23,104 bases of DNA. Origin: a virus. The stretch is from the IMG/VR virus record IMGVR_UViG_3300037041_000549, positions 1 to 23,104 of that record; one strand, written 5' to 3'. A program made the position numbers and the translations under genes. The notes under the pieces are model-generated. The model was not told the origin of the DNA. It worked only from the letters and a program-made list of their open reading frames with translations, and did no database searches. Positions 21,021 through 23,104 of the stretch are shown piece by piece (within the stretch, counting starts at the first letter, position 1; the number at the start of each line of letters is the position of its first letter).

Positions 21021-21536
21021 ATGAAAATCAAAATCCCTTCCGCACGCCTCTCCTTCCCTTCCTTGTTCAATATGGCCAGCTTCGGCGGCGAAAGTACCGG
21101 CAAGTTCGAGGCCACGTTCATCCTTGACAAAAAGGAACACGCCAAGCAGATCGAGGAAATCGAGACGGCGATTGCCAAGCTCCAGAAAGAACTCAAGGTC
21201 AAGCTCGCCTCGGACAAGCTGTGCCTCAAGGACGGCGACGAGATGGAGCGCCCCGAGTATCAGGGCAAGATGACGATCAAGGCGTCCACCAAGAAGCGCC
21301 CGATGGTCATCAACCGCGACAAAACGCCCATCACCGAGGACGATAACGTCGTCTACGCCGGTTGCTACGTCAACGCGATCATCACGCTGTGGGCGCAAAA
21401 CAACTCCTACGGCAAGCGCGTGAACGCCCAGCTTGATGGCGTCCAGTTCGTCCGTGACGGCGAGCCGTTCGGTGACGGCGGCATCAGCGTGGATCAGTTC
21501 GACGGCTTCGATGACGGAGACGACGACACGTTCTAA
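21021..21536 (+). CDS. DUF2815 / Enc34-type single-stranded DNA-binding protein (171 aa)
   Basis: I place the start at ATG 21021, with AAGG eight bases upstream; the frame stays open further left (to 20934) but lacks a good ribosome site. The protein begins MKIKIPSARLSFPSLF, the family hallmark, then GKFEATFILDKKEH, AIAKLQKELKVKLAS, KMTIKASTKKRPMVINR and VVYAGCYVNAIITLWAQNN. The C-terminus is acidic and ends in Phe (GDDDTF), as in typical SSB tails that recruit partners. The family (DUF2815, characterised in phage Enc34) has an OB-fold and binds single-stranded DNA. It protects DNA during replication and is likely to interact with the DUF2800 nuclease and the polymerase encoded next to it. 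Confidence 0.9.
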   Translation: MKIKIPSARLSFPSLFNMASFGGESTGKFEATFILDKKEHAKQIEEIETAIAKLQKELKVKLASDKLCLKDGDEMERPEYQGKMTIKASTKKRPMVINRDKTPITEDDNVVYAGCYVNAIITLWAQNNSYGKRVNAQLDGVQFVRDGEPFGDGGISVDQFDGFDDGDDDTF

Positions 21537-21542
21537 GCTGAC

Positions 21543-21566
21543 AGGGCCGGTCACTCCGGCCCTTTT
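21543..21566 (+). terminator. Intrinsic terminator after the SSB gene
   Basis: AGGGCCGG (21543-21550), loop TCACT, CCGGCCCT (21556-21563), then TTT. The eight-pair stem is perfect; the T tract is short. It begins six bases after the SSB stop and ends 24 bases before the polymerase start, so it is probably partial, giving more SSB than polymerase transcript. Confidence 0.7.
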
Positions 21567-21590
21567 CACATCACCAAGAGGCCACCCCTC

Positions 21591-23104
21591 ATGCTCATCA
21601 TCGACACCGAGATTTACTCGGACTATTTCCTTGTCTCCGCGCTCAACACCGAGACGGGCAAAATCACGCACATCGAGGCCTTCGACGGCCAGCCGATCAA
21701 CAAACCACGCCTCCGCAAGCTCATGGTCGAGTACGTCACGATGAGTTTCAACGGCAATCACTTCGACCTGCCACTGCTTGCCGCTGCTGTCAACGCTGGG
21801 TACAGCATCGCCCAGCTCAAGGCACTGGCCGACAAGATCATCAAGTCCACCGAGTCGATCTGGCGCATCCTCAAGGCGCATGAGCTGCGCGTACCGGACT
21901 GGGATCACATCGACCTGATCGAAGTCGCACCAGGTCAGTCCAGTCTCAAAATCTACGGCGGCCGGCTCAACGCCCCGAAGATGCAAGACCTGCCCATTGA
22001 GCCGGACGCACGCATCGCGCCCGAGCAGCGCCAGATCGTGCGGGAATACTGCGAGAACGACCTGCACACCACGCACCTGCTGTACAAGGCGCTCAAGGCT
22101 CAGATCGACCTGCGCGTGGATATGGGCGCACAGTACGGCATGGACTTTCGCAGCCTCTCCGACGCGCAGATTGCCGAGAAGCTAATCACGCATGAAATGC
22201 AAAAGATCACCGGCAAGGAGTACCGCAAGCCCGAGGTTAAGGACGGCTTTGCGTTCAAGTACCGTGACCCGAAGATCATCACGTTCCAGACGCAGGACTT
22301 GCAGGAGCGCTTCGGCCGCCTGCTGGCCGAGCGCTGGCAACTGGGGCCGAACGGCTCCGTCCAGATGCCGGCGTGGCTGAAAGAGTCGCGCATCAGGATC
22401 GGGCAGGCCGACTACCAGATGGGCATTGGCGGCCTGCACTCTTGCGAGCAACGCCAGTGCATCCGGGCCGATGGCGGCATGGTGCTGGCAGACTATGACG
22501 TGGCCTCCTACTATCCCTCGATCATCATGCAGCAACAGCTCGCGCCCAACGCCTTCGGCAAGCCGTTTTTGACGCTGTACCAGTCCCTGATCCGTCGCCG
22601 CCTGGAAGCGAAGCGCTCCGGCGATAAGGTCACGGCCGACACGCTCAAGATCACGCTCAACGGCAGCTTCGGCAAGTTTGGTAGCAAATACTCGACGCTC
22701 TACGCGCCCGAACTGCTGATCCAGACGACGATCACCGGGCAGCTCGCGCTGCTCATGCTGATCGAACGGCTGGAGAGTGCAGGCGTGCGCGTCGTGAGTG
22801 CCAACACTGACGGCATTGTGGTCTACCACAGCGAGACGCAATTTGACGCGGTGGACGAGATCACGTTCGACTGGATGCTGGACACCAGTTACCAGTTGGA
22901 GCGCACCGCGTACAGCGTCATCGCCAGCCGCGACGTGAACAACTACGTTGCCGTGAGGACTGACGGAAAGATCAAGGGCAAAGGCATCTTCGCGCCCGCC
23001 AGCCTTGCCAAAAACCCAGACGGCCAGATCATCTACACCGCCGTGGCGCAGCACATCGCCAAGGGTACGCCCATCGAGGACACGATCCACGGCAGTGTAG
23101 ATGA
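21591..23104 (+). CDS. Family B DNA polymerase with 3'-5' exonuclease (partial, cut at right edge)
   Basis: An open frame of 504 codons from ATG 21591 runs off the window. The exonuclease motifs are all present: ExoI D5-x-E7 (IDTEIYS), ExoII N54/D59 (FNGNHFDLP) and ExoIII Y153-x3-D157 (YCEND). Polymerase motif A is DVASYYPSII (D303), the B-family hallmark DxxSxYPS. Motif B is KITLNGSFGK (K353). Motif C is ANTDGIV (D407), with Asn in place of the first Asp of the usual DTD. The distance from motif A to B is only about 50 residues, against roughly 130-150 in RB69 or phi29 polymerases, so the fingers are very short. It follows the SSB gene and a partial terminator, and has AGAGG as ribosome site. 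It copies the phage genome with proofreading. Confidence 0.92.
   Translation, partial: MLIIDTEIYSDYFLVSALNTETGKITHIEAFDGQPINKPRLRKLMVEYVTMSFNGNHFDLPLLAAAVNAGYSIAQLKALADKIIKSTESIWRILKAHELRVPDWDHIDLIEVAPGQSSLKIYGGRLNAPKMQDLPIEPDARIAPEQRQIVREYCENDLHTTHLLYKALKAQIDLRVDMGAQYGMDFRSLSDAQIAEKLITHEMQKITGKEYRKPEVKDGFAFKYRDPKIITFQTQDLQERFGRLLAERWQLGPNGSVQMPAWLKESRIRIGQADYQMGIGGLHSCEQRQCIRADGGMVLADYDVASYYPSIIMQQQLAPNAFGKPFLTLYQSLIRRRLEAKRSGDKVTADTLKITLNGSFGKFGSKYSTLYAPELLIQTTITGQLALLMLIERLESAGVRVVSANTDGIVVYHSETQFDAVDEITFDWMLDTSYQLERTAYSVIASRDVNNYVAVRTDGKIKGKGIFAPASLAKNPDGQIIYTAVAQHIAKGTPIEDTIHGSVD

Noticed and set aside
20967-23090. 369- and 302-codon minus-strand open frames
   Set aside because: Antisense to the SSB and polymerase genes. 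The plus strand has an uninterrupted polymerase frame with every catalytic motif.

Overview
The window is part of the genome of a tailed phage or prophage. Its capsid and neck genes match the order and character of the P22-like podovirus group, so the host is most likely a Gram-negative, moderately GC-rich proteobacterium. That host call is inference: I see no tRNA, integrase or bacterial chromosomal gene, and both ends of the window lie inside phage DNA.

Layout. Positions 39-16651 form one long, tightly packed leftward (minus-strand) morphogenesis operon. In transcription order it holds a helix-turn-helix-like protein, a 49-residue membrane protein, small and large terminase and the portal. 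A cassette of virion and fibre-like proteins follows, including a 44-residue CxxC...CxxH protein and a tandem paralogous pair. Next come two Pro/Gly-rich or coiled-coil proteins, scaffold, coat, a putative decoration protein and a UUCG-loop terminator-like hairpin. Four small Lys-rich proteins (two on each side of the neck genes), a SAP/HeH-like protein, a P22 gp4-like neck protein, a fibre-like protein, a P22 gp10-like DNA stabilisation protein, a C1q-like protein and a small beta protein complete it. Starts and stops mostly overlap (TAATG, ATGA, TGATG, TAAATG), which suggests translational coupling. Tail needle, tailspike, ejection and lysis genes are not seen and probably lie to the left.

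Positions 16652-16973 are non-coding and carry a dense array of a 10-base repeat (GAAGGGTAAC and its inverse) flanking an AT-rich core. This is a candidate replication origin or regulatory region. Beside it, still leftward, lie a primase-polymerase/VapE-type helicase gene and a small Cro-like repressor gene. From 19371 a divergent control region, with a perfect palindromic operator over a rightward promoter, leads into a plus-strand replication operon: a small coiled-coil protein, a Cas4/RecB-like Fe-S nuclease (DUF2800), an Enc34-type single-stranded DNA-binding protein (DUF2815), a terminator, and a family B DNA polymerase that runs off the right edge.

The primase-helicase, SSB, nuclease and polymerase would make a largely self-sufficient replisome, and the Cro-like protein is the obvious candidate to control the divergent promoters. 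By eye, base composition shifts to AT-richer DNA from about 8364 to 12560, with one edge inside the portal gene. This suggests that the fibre-like cassette together with the portal's C-terminal tail was acquired or exchanged as a block. Several small genes reported here (4855-4947, 11394-11528, 16110-16259) are too short for usual gene-length cut-offs.
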